NCBI GenBank assembly: GCA_026873275.1
Contig: JANTUC010000008.1
Location: 682,001 to 746,000, forward strand
DNA length: 64,000 nucleotides
Direction: 5' to 3'
From: Pseudopithomyces maydicus
Lineage: Eukaryota > Ascomycota > Dothideomycetes > Pleosporales > Didymosphaeriaceae
Under the pieces are notes generated by a model. That model was not told the DNA's origin and searched no databases. It saw only the letters and a program-made list of their open reading frames with translations. Of the stretch, positions 1 to 11,819 are shown piece after piece. The position numbers and the translations under genes were made by a program. Position 1 is the first letter of the stretch, and each line of letters starts with the position of its first letter.

Positions 1-921
1 AAGTCAGACTCGCTTTCAGATTGACTTACACCAACAGAGACTAGTTCATTCAGAACCCTTCGGATATCGTTTTTATCTCGGAAATCCTTCGTATAGATGC
101 AAATCAATCGCTCACAAGACATTCCCTCGTCTGGTGCCACCTTTGCAGCAGGACCCAAACGATTATTGATGACACCCTCGACCACAATTCGCCATACACG
201 GTTCAAATCTTCTGGGGAAAGGAATAACATCCACTGGCGGTGGTCAGCATGGCTAAAATATTTCAACGCAGACTTCAACGAAAGGAGCTTCGGTATTGAG
301 GGATAGGCTTACCTTGCCAGAAAGCACACTAGTCTCAACGGCCAAATTGGTTATGTTCTGTTGAAGCAGCTTAGCTTCCTCGTCCAGCAGTCGTGTCACT
401 GTCGACATTGTATTTTTTTGACAATTCATTTCGATGTTTTTGCGTGCTTGTAGGCTATCTGCTAGTAGCTCTTGTCCACGTGTAGTGAAATTGTTTATTT
501 TAGGAACTACAGGTGTATCAATGCCTTGCCGATATGGGTTATGCACCCAGATCCATTCATGTAGCAGCCTGGGCGTGTCATTGGGAGGAAGCCGTTTGAT
601 AAAAGCTTCCGCGGTCTCGTTCAGTTGCCAACAGCCGGGCCGGCCTTCGCCGGGATTACTGAGCGTATGCTGAGGAGCATTTCGAAGCTGAAAAACAATA
701 GAATTGAGGTCATTCTTACGTCCTGACCAGGCGCGCTCAGGGCGAGAATCTTCACATATCAACTCGAGCCTTTCCTGTTCAGTTTCGTCGCCTTGGGAAT
801 CGTCAGTCTTGGGATGAAGATGAGGGCATGATGGTGAGCGCACGAAACGCCAGTGCATACCATAGAAGCTGGAATCGTCAGAAATCCAACCGGCTCCAGA
901 AGTCACTGATTCCTCGCTCAT
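1..921 (-). CDS. DUF1917 (Bles03/C11orf68-like) protein, 3' end cut by window edge
   Basis: Exon 1 runs from the ATG at 921 to 313 (203 codons). An intron at 312-273 (GTAAGC...AAG, only 40 bp) keeps phase and joins to exon 2 from 272 to the left edge. Exon 2 encodes a QWMLFLSPEDLNRVWR segment and then an ERLICIYTKDFRDKNDIRRV segment, which I recognise as the C-terminal core of the DUF1917 family. The N-terminus has the WISDDSSFYG start and a WQLNETAEAF stretch typical of fungal members. The function of the family is unknown. A consensus donor lies near 29-24, so a second intron may begin there; the frame is also open to the edge. It is divergent from PRI1 with about 270 bp between the starts. 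Exon 1 is secure; the short intron is less so. Confidence 0.65.
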
Positions 922-1192
922 CTTTACAAAATAGCATGAACTTTGTCATTCCACGGAAAATTGAACTAAGCACCACAACTCGGAGGTGTACCTGGAAGTG
1001 CACTTTGGGAGTCACTAGTCTACTTGATGCCGATGACGATGGGGTGTTCGATATCAGACACATGCGGTTAGCGCGACTTACGCGCTTTCCAATTTACGCG
1101 TCTGCGCGTTGCTGGCGCGTCTGCCCCTCGAGCCTCCAAGCCCACCATACTGCCAATAACGCTTCTCGTAGACAGAGACAATATTTGATCAG

Positions 1193-2748
1193 ATGCCGCA
1201 TTCAGTTTCACCAAATTCTACGCCAGCCGAGGAGCCTTCGGCGACCGTTTCGCAGACCACCATGAAATCCGAGCCCACAGAAGACATTGCAATGGACGAT
1301 GTGCCCAGTCCCGCAAAGGCTGAAGACACAGCCAAAGTGGACCTAGAAGGGCTTTTCGACGACGACGATGAAGACGACGACGAGTTTGCTTCCAGCGCGC
1401 CGGTCAAGCCGGAGCAAGAAGCTTCACAGCCTGCAACAACATTGTACGCCTCTGCGTTTTTGACATGACACATTATTTTCTAATTCCATACAGCAAAATG
1501 ACGGATAAGTCGCAATACTCAGATCCAGATGTGATGCGTGCTTTCTACCAACGCCTCTTCCCGTTCCGCCACTTCTTCCAATGGCTCAACCACTCCGCCG
1601 TTCCCTCTCCCGACTTTGCCCATCGCGAATTCGCTTTCACGTTCGCAAACGATGTCCTCCAGCGCTACCAGTCATTTCCTACCGCGGATGTAATGCGGAA
1701 GCACTGCATCACACATACCCCTCCTCGTATCGATATCGGCCCAGTGTACTCCACCAACCCTCGCGATCGCAAGACGCTGCGGAAAGCCAGCGCTTTCCGG
1801 CCAATCTCAAGAGAACTAGTCTTCGATATTGATATGAACGACTATGACGAGATCAGAACATGTTGCACAGGAGCCAACATCTGCCAAAAATGCTGGGCAT
1901 TCATCACAATGGCAATCAAGGTGGTTGATGTGGCGCTGAGAGATGATTTTGGATTCAAGCACATCATGTGGGTGTATTCTGGGCGACGTGGAGCGCACGC
2001 CTGGGTATGCGACAAGAAGGCACGCGAGATGGACGACTCGAAGCGACGCGCCGTGTACGGATACCTTGAGCTACTCCGAGGTGGTGATCAAGGCGGGAAG
2101 CGAGTCAATATTTGGAGGCCGCTGCACCCGCACCTAGAGCGCAGCCTGAACATTTTGAAAGATCATTTCCAAAGAACGGTACTCGCCGAGCAAGACCCGT
2201 GGGCCGAAGAAAATGCGGCGCATCTGCTGAACTTGATTCCTGACGAGAAGCTCCGCGCAGCGCTGCAAAAGAAATGGGAGTCCTCACCTTCACGACCCAG
2301 CGCGTCGAAATGGGCGGATATTGATAGCGTCGCAAAGTCTGGTGCACTCTCCAAGACCCCCAAAGAGTTGAAGGAAGCAAAGCAAGATATCATATTGGAA
2401 TACACGTACCCACGACTGGATGCGGACGTCGGCAAAAAGCTCAATCATTTGCTCAAATCGCCATTCGTCGTTCACCCGGCTACCGGGCGGATATGTGTGC
2501 CTATTGATCTCAGGACGTTGGAGGAATTTGACCCGCTCAGTGTGCCCAAGGTCACCGAGTTGTTGTCTGAGATTGATGAGTGGGAAGGGGAAGATGAGGA
2601 GAAGAAGGTCCAGGATTGGGAGAAGACGAGTATAAAGCCATACACGGAATACTTCAGAGTATTCGTCGCAAACTTGTTAAAAGACGAGAAGGAAAACAGC
2701 GGCGTGAAGAGGGAACATGAAGACAATGGCGGAGCGATGGAATTCTGA
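1193..2748 (+). CDS. PRI1: DNA primase small (catalytic) subunit
   Basis: This is the catalytic subunit of the primase-polymerase alpha complex, which makes RNA primers in the nucleus. Exon 1 is 1193-1443, the intron 1444-1493 (GTACGC...CAG) and exon 2 1494-2748, giving about 501 aa. Exon 1 encodes an acidic, disordered tail with a DDDDEDDDE run. Exon 2 carries the conserved fold: RLFPFRHFFQWL near its start, the metal-binding acidic motif VFDIDMNDYDE, a four-cysteine zinc-like element (CCTGANICQKC), the SGRRGAHAWVCD motif, and a KSPFVVHPATGRICVPID segment near the C-terminus. All are hallmarks of the archaeo-eukaryotic primase small subunit. An in-frame ATG at 1498, just after the intron, is an alternative start that would give a protein of more usual length. 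The frame is intact. Confidence 0.95.
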
Positions 2749-3695
<947 letters not shown>

Positions 3696-4329
3696 TCAGG
3701 AGCGGGTGCGCTTCGCATGTTGCATGGCGCTCGCACAGCAGAGGGGCGGTCGTACCTAGACAATCTGGTTGTCTTCCTCAGTCGTGGAGCAGAAAGGATG
3801 GCGGTGGGGAGGGTACTAGAGCCCAGAAATTAAGTGTGTGCGGCGAAACGCTGCGCCGGCTCCGGTGTGGCGGGCTTATCTAAGCGAGGCGGTCGGACGC
3901 GATAGGACCAAGGCAGGGGCAGGACGCGGCGCAGGCGCAGGGAAGTTAGCGCCGGCCCCAGCTCCGGCGCATCGTGGTTGCTGGGTAACGGCAGCGGGAT
4001 GTCTGTGTTGATTTCGTGCCAGATGCGGACTTCGAGATCGTCATCTTGCCAGCGTCCTTCTTCACACTTTCCAATCCACGCACATCTCTATCAAACCCAT
4101 CTCTGTCGCACTGGGCCTGCTGAACTAGACCGCGCCTTTTCCGACGTTACACCCACACATTTGACAGGCTTCGGCCGCTTACTTACCTGCGCAGGCTGCT
4201 GGGAGACTGCGACTGTACTGAGAGGACCCTAAGGACATACACCGCCCGGCGGACCGCCGCTTGCATTGCGTGAGGTACGTCTATCCACTTTTCTGCCGAC
4301 ACGCCAACGCGTCACGATCAAATGGCAAC

Positions 4330-4361
4330 ATGGCAGCATGGCAGCATGGCAGCATGGCAAC
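4330..4361. repeat. 8-bp tandem repeat (ATGGCAGC)n
   Basis: Three exact copies and one variant copy of ATGGCAGC in the leader of the Ace2-like gene. Each unit contains an ATG, but the stretch probably lies in a 5'-UTR intron. Confidence 0.8.
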
Positions 4362-4454
4362 GCGGCAGCAGCTGACGTGCCTCTCTCCAGATCTCGGACA
4401 CAACAGGAAACCCTTCCTTGGACAAAAGACATCCGGACTCGACGAGCATACAAT

Positions 4455-6479
4455 ATGCTGTCCACAAATTCGCCTTCGGGTATCCAGCGCCGCCGGACAA
4501 TCCATCGCCGACAAAACTCCACACCGGCAGCGTTCGAGGCACCCCGATTGCAATCACCACGAACTAACACACAGCAACGACGACACCAGCGGACAGGCAT
4601 GAGTCTGGACCTCCGGGGCCTGAACCTGGAGGCCCTGACCACGCCTGGGGCTGACGCCATTCCAGACCAGATGAACCTGGATGGTACAGTAAGTAATACT
4701 AACCTAGGACAACAACCACAGCATACTATGCAAGTAGCGCAACCGCACAGCCAGCCCCAGCCGGGCCCCCAGCGATCCCTTTCGCGATCCTCAGTACAGA
4801 CCTCTCTCCCATCGCCGCGGACCCCCACCGGGTACTCCGACCGCAGTCTCCCCTGCGGCACTCTCAATCCCCGGTCCGCACTCCTCGATCACCCAGCAAG
4901 GAGCTTGTGGACCAACGGATAAAGGACCTGCAACAAGATGTTCTAGCAGTGTACGGTCCCAATGCTAACCTTTTCATTACTCTCCCCACCCCGACTGCAA
5001 CTCCACAGAAGCCCGCCCAAGCACAACCTCAAGAACAGTGCCAAACGCCCTCCCTTGAGCAGAGCTTCTCGGAACTTGCAGGCATCAATCTCCAACCAAA
5101 CTCAAATGGCTTGCCCTTCAATTTCGAAAGCCTCGACTACGACATCGGATATGAATCCTCCTCTCATTATACTTCGGACGCACTCTCCCCTTCGCCCATA
5201 CTATCACCGCGCCAGAAGCCACTGCAACAGTACCTCGCGAACATTCCGGAGCTCCCAGTGCAAGAAGACTCTGTGGAGCTTCCGAGTCTTGAAGGTCCAT
5301 TCTCACAAGCTCCGATCTTTCCTTCCGCCTCCATCGCTATGTCGCTGCACGGCTTACCTGCGACCGCAATGCCACAACCCGCCCTGCTACCGGAACTGGA
5401 CATCGACTCTAGTCTCGAATATACGGGTATATCTCCGGAAGAAGTTCAGCGATATATCAGTGAGCAAGATCAGAGCACCGGCAAATGGACATGTCTTTAC
5501 CCAGAGTGCGGCAAGGTATTTGGCCGGAGAGAGAACATCCGCTCGCATGTTCAAACACATTTGGGCGATAGACAATACAAGTGCAACGGGTGCGGCAAGA
5601 AATTCGTGCGCCAACATGACCTGAAGCGTCATGCGAAGATCCACACCGGGAACAAGCCATACAAATGCCCTTGCGGTGCTGGTTTCGCTAGGCAAGACGC
5701 ATTGACGCGCCATCGACAGCGTGGTATGTGTGTTGGCGGATTCGCAAACGTAGTACGAAAGAACGTCAAGCGTGGCCGTCCGAAAAGATTCGCCCAGAGC
5801 TAGAAGAACGCATGGAGAAGGCCGACAGAACGCGTCGTGCGCTAGCATCCGCCTCGTCGTCGATTTCAGCTGGTTCTCCCATGTCGGATCCTAGTTCGTC
5901 TCCCCTGCCTTTGAGGACGTGCTTCAATCGCACGGCCCATCAGCAATACTTCTTGAGACTAGAAGCTTTCACAAATCGATAAGCTCACCATCAGATCATT
6001 ACAGGTACGTGACCACTTCCCCACTTAAGATCTCTGCTAATCATTGCACAAGTTTTGCACCGGACGCGAAGCCTTACGTTACTGAACCTACCATGACCAC
6101 ATCGAGTTTTGCGTCTTCCAGCTCCTATGCTGAAGACACGACATCTATGGCTCTCCTACAGCACTTCTCGCAGCCGACACATACGCCTCCACAGTCACCC
6201 GCTAACCAGCGACCTCACTCTTCCGGATCAATGACCAGTGAAAAGGTCGAGGTCCACACCAGTCCGTTGAAAGCTGCATCCACACCATCAAGAGCATCAA
6301 CTCAGTCAAATCCTTTCACAACGCCGCCCACCTCACCTGCAGGGCCGCCTACTGAGACGAAAGATGACTTGGACAATCTTTTCGAGCTGCCTGATAACGC
6401 CTATTCGCAGTTCGAGCTCGAATTGCAAGCCATGGGCACACTCGACGGTGCATGCGACTTCTTGGACTTCACTGTGTAG
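4455..6479 (+). CDS. C2H2 zinc-finger transcription factor, Ace2/Swi5 type (frame broken twice)
   Basis: Three C2H2 fingers lie at about 5488-5735: CLYPECGKVFGRRENIRSHVQ, then CNGCGKKFVRQHDLKRH, then CPCGAGFARQDALTRH. They are followed by GMCVGGFANVV and a KRGRPK basic tail. This order and tail match yeast Swi5/Ace2, which activate late-mitotic and cell-separation genes. I start at 4455 because a conserved-looking MSLDLRGLNLEA block follows. Proposed exon 1 is 4455-4793, the intron 4794-4846, and exon 2 runs on from there. An optional in-frame 48-bp intron lies at 6005-6052. After RGRPK the frame breaks at an A4 run (5783-5786), and again at a C4 run (5902-5905). One extra base at each would give KIRPELEER and then SPPAFEDVLQSHG, continuing to the stop at 6479. 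The product is about 600 aa if so. Read literally, translation stops at 5803. Confidence 0.8.
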
Positions 6480-7733
6480 ACGTATATTCGATACCGCTTG
6501 TTTTTGCTTTTTGAGAATGTTGTTGTATGATACATGAGATCTTCCACGAACGTTAACGATGCGACGTTCCAGGATCTCGGGGAGCACACCTGCTGGTTGG
6601 GTACGGGTCGGTAGCATTCAGGCTCGACGTGGCTACACACGTTTTAATGTCCTGCATCACGACAGAATGAACATTCTTGACACTGTTTTATAGGGATTTT
6701 GGCTTTTTTTTTCTCTTCTCTTCTTCTTCTTCATGCACCAACCACAAACAGACGCTCTTTAAGTCGTTGTTTTGGAGGAGCCGGCGCAATGGATAGGGTT
6801 GAAATTATTTGTTTCGATACTCGGATGGCCTTCTGGGCGATTTTGGGGGGATGGATGGATAGTAGGGTTAGATGCGACAAAACGGGACGCGCCCGGAATG
6901 GATCTTTGTACCGATGCCAATGCTTTGTGTGCTACAGTTGACTGTGATGAAGACTACGTTGAGCAGTGTTTTTATTGTTTGTGTCCTTGATGATAGATGG
7001 TGCAGGAAACCAAAGCTGCTCCCCTCCCAAGAATTGAGGATTTCTATCTACCCACTACATTGCAAACACCAGTTACTGCAATTGATATGCACTCCTCTCC
7101 TCTTATAGTCGCAGCATGCTGAGCAGCAGTGATTCACAAGTTCAGAGCTCTGCGTCTCCATATCGTCAATCTATTGAACAGTAAGCCTCACGCGACAATG
7201 AAACTCCACGGGAGTCATCTCACCAACCGGGGACGAGTCTCGTTACTACAACGTTGGAACAGCACGCGGACGTAGGTTGGGAAGATTGGTCCTTGTTGTG
7301 GGGTATGGGTGAGTGATCTTTTGTCTTCTGTGAGTACTGGTCTTATTTATATTCGCCTATGTGGAAACAGAGAAGCTTCATCGAGATGATCATCTGTCTA
7401 AATACGGTTGACCGGTTGCGGGGCACATGGCAAAGGAAGAGCACGTCTTCACGAGGCTACGAATCACGGATGATAGCGCGCGCAAGGCTGGTGTTGACGT
7501 GGCAATGCAACGAGGCAATGGGTTCATTGTATTTGATTACTTCATTCACTATGATGTGCACCTCACGTGAGGAGCAGATCCTTGAATATAGGTGGCACCA
7601 GCTTGATGACTCTCACTCAATATGGCAGGCAGGGGCGAAGATTCATTCCTGAGATCCTCACTCTCCCGGCACTGCACCCCCTGACCTATTCTCCCGAATT
7701 CCCTATCGAAACAACTTTCGTGGGTCGTTTCTA
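6480..7733. other. convergent intergenic region
   Basis: This is the 3' side of both the Ace2-like gene and the NYN gene. It has a pyrimidine-rich TTTTTTTTTCTCTTCTC tract near 6706. ORFs here are short and show no recognisable protein. I see no gene. Confidence 0.45.
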
Positions 7734-9725
7734 TCACATTTCGCCGCCGGCCGTATCGATCAGGCTCTCCAGGTAATCATCAAGCTCTATGACCTTGAAC
7801 TTCTCTCCCCACTTTGCCCTGAACTTCTTATTCCGGTATCCGGCGCTCATCTGCTGTTTCCAGCTGACGAGCTCGACCGTCCACCCATTCTTCAACGCCC
7901 TCTCGACGTTTGCCAAAAACCCATCCGAGAACTCCGCCGCATTGCCATCGCCTGTGGCAAGCACCATCGTAGTCGGGACCTCTGTATCGATGATACTCTG
8001 GCACATCTTCAGATGTAGAATCTCGTCGACGCCCTGCTCGACCCATTTCGGGTTCGAGGGCGTCGCCGAAGCGGTTTGACCCGTCTCAGAGTCGCTGCCG
8101 CTACCGAGGCCGGAGCGAAGCTGCGTAGCTTTGGTCCAGCCCATGCGCTCTACATCTTTGAAGAATTTCTTGCGTTCGCTGTCGTCGCGACGAATGAACA
8201 CTTGCTCTTTGACAAGGTTTTCGTAACCGACAGCTTTCGAGGTCTCCACGAGCTTGGTCACATGTGGGACGGGTGCCGCCTCACGGTGAGAACCGGCACA
8301 GATGCGTTTCGCAACAGGGCGACGGCGTTCCATCAATAAAGCAAGAGTGTCGAAGGACATCTCCAAATTATGGTGCCCGTGCTTCCTAAGCATGTCTCGA
8401 AATCCGATCATAATGTTTGACGCGTCCACGAAACAGTGGATACCATGAGCCTTCATCTGCTGATTAGTCAAGGACATGGGTGAGAGGAGTCCTGGGGCGT
8501 CTGCGGGAAAATTGACTAAAAGTTGATTCAAGAAATGAAGATTCTTGTCTGTCTGCGGCCTGATAGTCAAGCCTCTGAAAGACCCGCCGGGGGTGGCTGA
8601 AGTTTGAACAGGGGTTAAGAAACGATTAGGAGAAAGGATCTTGTATGGAGTCTGGGTTGAGTTTTCTTGCGCCTGGCCTGGCGGCACGTATGCTTTACCG
8701 CGGGCGCTTTGCCCTGGTGTGTTGGGCTCATATAGAGGCGTTGTAGAAGGTTGCAAAACTGATGTGCGGGTCTTAACTCTAGGTGTGTTGACAAGTTGTA
8801 CCGTGCGAGGTACTAGGCCGTGATTTGAGTGAAGAAATGATGAAATTTTGGGTTGAAAAGCAGTACTGGAAGGCGTGCTGATAGGAGAAATTCGCGGTAG
8901 TATTTGTTTGGCGGCTTGATTATCGTGCTCAATGTGCGAAATCTTTAGAGAACTTGATTGCGAGAATTGACCAATATGCGGTAAAAACGGTGGTGCCATC
9001 CCAGCCGGGGGCTGAGTAGCAGGACCATGGAGTGAATCATCAAGTGGTGTCGCTGCAAGAGACTGTACTGGATGGGATGCGTGGTTCATGTTCCATTTGG
9101 GAGTATTAACGGACACTGGCTTTGCATCATCATGGGTGTACCGAAGAATCCTATGTGGAGTCAAAGCGTCGGGCTGTACCTCGACCGGTGCTGGAGTCGC
9201 TGGGCGAATCTTCGCACCGACATTGGATCGAGTGCGAGGTTGTATACCAGGTTTTGTATCCAAGGGGTCAGCAGGAACAGCTGACGCTTCCAGCGCCCTG
9301 CGAGCCTTTCGCTCCTTCTTTGCCGCCTTCTTACGGGCTTGCTTGTGTTGTTTTACCGTAAGCCCAGCGAGCGGGCTATCTGGATCTCCGTGCTCGCCAG
9401 GACTGGAAAACTCGGTTTGATCATTCAGCGTGGCAGCGTCAGAGCTGATTAAGCCGTCCGAGTCTACGGGACTGGCGGGTTCAGTAAATTCATGCAGCGA
9501 AATACCCAGTTCGCTGAAAAGCTTTGTAAAATCACCGAGGCGTTGGTTGAATGGCGTGCCTAAGACTGGTTGGGGATGTGATCCATCACCAGGCTCCTGT
9601 GCAGGCCCATCGAACTTCAATGTAGAGGCCGTAGAGAGCGCGGGTGAAGCAGCGTCCAGATCTGATTCTATCAGGTCTATGACAGCGTCAAAGGCCCAAC
9701 CGGTATCGACGGGTCGTGATGGCAT
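7734..9725 (-). CDS. NYN-domain (PIN-like RNase fold) protein
   Basis: A single uninterrupted exon of 663 aa. The N-terminal 390 or so residues are low complexity and rich in Ser, Pro and Thr, with a basic patch (KQHKQARKKAAKKERKARR, near residue 130). The C-terminal third has NYN-domain features. HCFVDASNIMIGFRD carries the first Asp and Asn of the fold. MVLATGDGNAAEFSDGF carries the acidic GDGN motif. ALKNGWTVELVSWKQQMS and FKVIELDDYLESL complete the core. NYN proteins (MARF1/limkain-b1-like) are PIN-fold ribonucleases or RNA-binding proteins; which one this is cannot be told from sequence. The gene is divergent from the carrier gene at 10464. Confidence 0.82.
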   Translation of the reverse strand: MPSRPVDTGWAFDAVIDLIESDLDAASPALSTASTLKFDGPAQEPGDGSHPQPVLGTPFNQRLGDFTKLFSELGISLHEFTEPASPVDSDGLISSDAATLNDQTEFSSPGEHGDPDSPLAGLTVKQHKQARKKAAKKERKARRALEASAVPADPLDTKPGIQPRTRSNVGAKIRPATPAPVEVQPDALTPHRILRYTHDDAKPVSVNTPKWNMNHASHPVQSLAATPLDDSLHGPATQPPAGMAPPFLPHIGQFSQSSSLKISHIEHDNQAAKQILPRISPISTPSSTAFQPKISSFLHSNHGLVPRTVQLVNTPRVKTRTSVLQPSTTPLYEPNTPGQSARGKAYVPPGQAQENSTQTPYKILSPNRFLTPVQTSATPGGSFRGLTIRPQTDKNLHFLNQLLVNFPADAPGLLSPMSLTNQQMKAHGIHCFVDASNIMIGFRDMLRKHGHHNLEMSFDTLALLMERRRPVAKRICAGSHREAAPVPHVTKLVETSKAVGYENLVKEQVFIRRDDSERKKFFKDVERMGWTKATQLRSGLGSGSDSETGQTASATPSNPKWVEQGVDEILHLKMCQSIIDTEVPTTMVLATGDGNAAEFSDGFLANVERALKNGWTVELVSWKQQMSAGYRNKKFRAKWGEKFKVIELDDYLESLIDTAGGEM

Positions 9726-10463
9726 GACAGCAGCTCAACTAACTGGTACTCGCCTTCTGTGTCTCGGGATGGGTGTCTTGGTCGGGGTGTCTTGGGGTGA
9801 ACCGTCGTATAGGCAGTGAGGCGGGTATTGAGAGGTGGCTATAAAACTAGAGCGGAAGAGAAGCTGGTATATATTAGCAATGCGCGCAGTGAAGGTTAAC
9901 GGGTGGAAGTACTGGGAACGTCGTCGATCAGTAGCTTCAATCTCTCCGGCATGGTCGACTGGGTCGAATCTAGTGGGTTTGTAGTGTGTCTTTCAAGAAA
10001 CCACGGGAGGGTGCGAAAGAGAAGCAAAGGTGGTGATAGATTTAGAACATGGGAACGAAAGGATGAGGATTCTGGGGTGGAGGAAGTGGGAAGTCGTCAG
10101 TTCCCATGGATACGCAGCGGTGGCGGCGGGGGCGATCTCAGCCTCTTGGCCTGTGCGCGATGATTCACCAAAAGCCATGTCACACGACGCCACCGGATTG
10201 GGCACACACGTGCTGGCAGGCAAACCTTGGAACCTTGGGACTTTGGGGACTGCATTCCTCGGTCGCTTTGCGCAAAGGACCAACTAGACGAAAGGCATCC
10301 CCTACGGGAAGGGACCCGCTTTGGCCTTGCCGCACCCATGGTAGACTAGGTTGCAGGTTCCCAGGCTGTGGGATGCCTTCTTTGAACCTCGGATACCAAC
10401 TGCCCCACTGCCGTCTGCGAACAAATACCTGGGGCGCGAGTGCGTTGAAACACACCGCGAAAC
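9726..10463. promoter_or_regulatory. divergent promoter region, NYN gene / mitochondrial carrier
   Basis: About 740 bp lie between two divergent starts. Several open frames overlap each other on both strands and show no family features. No gene is supported. Confidence 0.4.
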
Positions 10464-11427
10464 ATGTCCGCCGATTTTTGGGCAGGCTACATCTCAGGTG
10501 CCGCAGGCATTTTGATTGGCAACCCACTGGATCTGGTGAAGACGCGCCTCCAGGCCGGAAACGCTGCGCCCAACGTTGAGGCAGGGTCCACGCCTGCTAC
10601 CGCGACACCACATAGCTTCAGACAGCACTTTGACCGGGCGGGAACATTGATAAAGGGTGAAGACAAACTACTCTTGTTTGCATCAACGTGTTGTGCTAAT
10701 CCACGCGTGGCAGCACAGGCACCACAGCCCCCTCCTAGGCTATGGCGCTCTCAATGCCATTCTCTTCGTAACCTACAACCGCACCCTCACCGCCTTCCAC
10801 GACTCACCCGAGCTCCCTGCTTCTCTTGCGAAAGTGTGGTGTGCCGGCGCTGCAGGTGGCCTTGCCTCGTTCGTCATCAGTGCGCCCACAGAGCTGATCA
10901 AGTGCCGCGCCCAGGTCTCCAGAGACCATGCTACCAGCTCGTATACCATCTTCAAAGACGTGTGGAAACGCGACGGTGTCCGTGGTCTCTACTACGGCGG
11001 TGGCATAACCAGCGTTCGCGACGCATTTGGATACGGATGGTACTTCTGGACCTATGAGTGGAGTAAGCAAGCTCTGAACTCGCCAACGGACACGGATGGA
11101 CAGGCAGCTATGAAAGTCTTGTTCTGTGGCGGGTTGGCTGGCATAGTAACTTGGGCGTCTATATTTCCACTGGACGTGATCAAGACACGCGTCCAGACAC
11201 AGGTCTTGGACGTTTCAACACAGGGAGGAGGAGAAGGGGAAGCACTGCTGGGGAGAGCCCGCAAGAGGCCGCTCAGCACGTTAGAAGTGGCCCGGACGGC
11301 CTACCAGACTGAGGGCTCGAGTGTCTTCTTTCGAGGCCTGGGTGTGTGTAGCATACGTGCTTTTGTTGTCAATGCCGTTCAATGGGCGGTATATGAATGG
11401 ATGATGCGCCTTTTACGGCAACCTTGA
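10464..11427 (+). CDS. mitochondrial carrier family (SLC25-type) protein, possible frame break
   Basis: Three Solcar signatures are visible: NPLDLVKTRLQAG in exon 1, APTELIKCRAQ in the middle and FPLDVIKTRVQ near the C-terminus. A DGVRGLYYGG and a GSSVFFRGLG element follow repeats 2 and 3. This is a six-helix inner-membrane transporter; the substrate is not identifiable. Exon 1 (10464-10656) ends in TLIKG. An intron at 10657-10718 (GTGAAG, CTAAT branch, CAG) is typical, but it then needs one extra C in the C5 run at 10728-10732 to read GTTAPLLGYGALN. The alternative is a 43-bp intron with an odd GTTTGC donor at 10676; that keeps frame but gives an unusual sequence before GYGALN. The rest of the frame is intact to the stop. 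Confidence 0.85.
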
Positions 11428-11819
11428 TATTTTGCTTCGCCTTCATGGACAAGTGAAACCACTGCAGATGCCCGTCCAATTGACCATATGCCGTGCTCAC
11501 AATCAAACATGTAATGCATCCAGAGAACCACGCCGTCCCATCCATTCGCATACACCTTTTAAAAGTCCTTGAGTTCTCAATCTTAAAGTACAGTATGAAA
11601 GTGGTGGAATGAAATTTTCCTGACCAATCAATTGAAATCGCCTTTCCTGCTGGTCCATACCCTCATTACCACCTGAAATGTTCCACCCCGAATATGGATG
11701 CTGATCAAATAGAAGAAATGGCCTGTGAATAGCTTGAAAAGCTGTGAACAGCAGGCCATGACGTTAGACTCGACAGACTGACCTAGAGTGAAAATAGAAC
11801 AGCCCTCGTCAACACGCTT
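11428..11819. other. convergent intergenic spacer
   Basis: Spacer between the 3' ends of the carrier gene and the Gbp2-like gene. No gene or repeat was recognised. Confidence 0.45.

Noticed and set aside
4689..4721. 33-bp GTAAGT...CAG candidate intron with TACTAAC in the Ace2-like gene
   Set aside because: It is too short for a usual intron and in frame, so it can be read through; the intron at 4794-4846 explains the frame change better.
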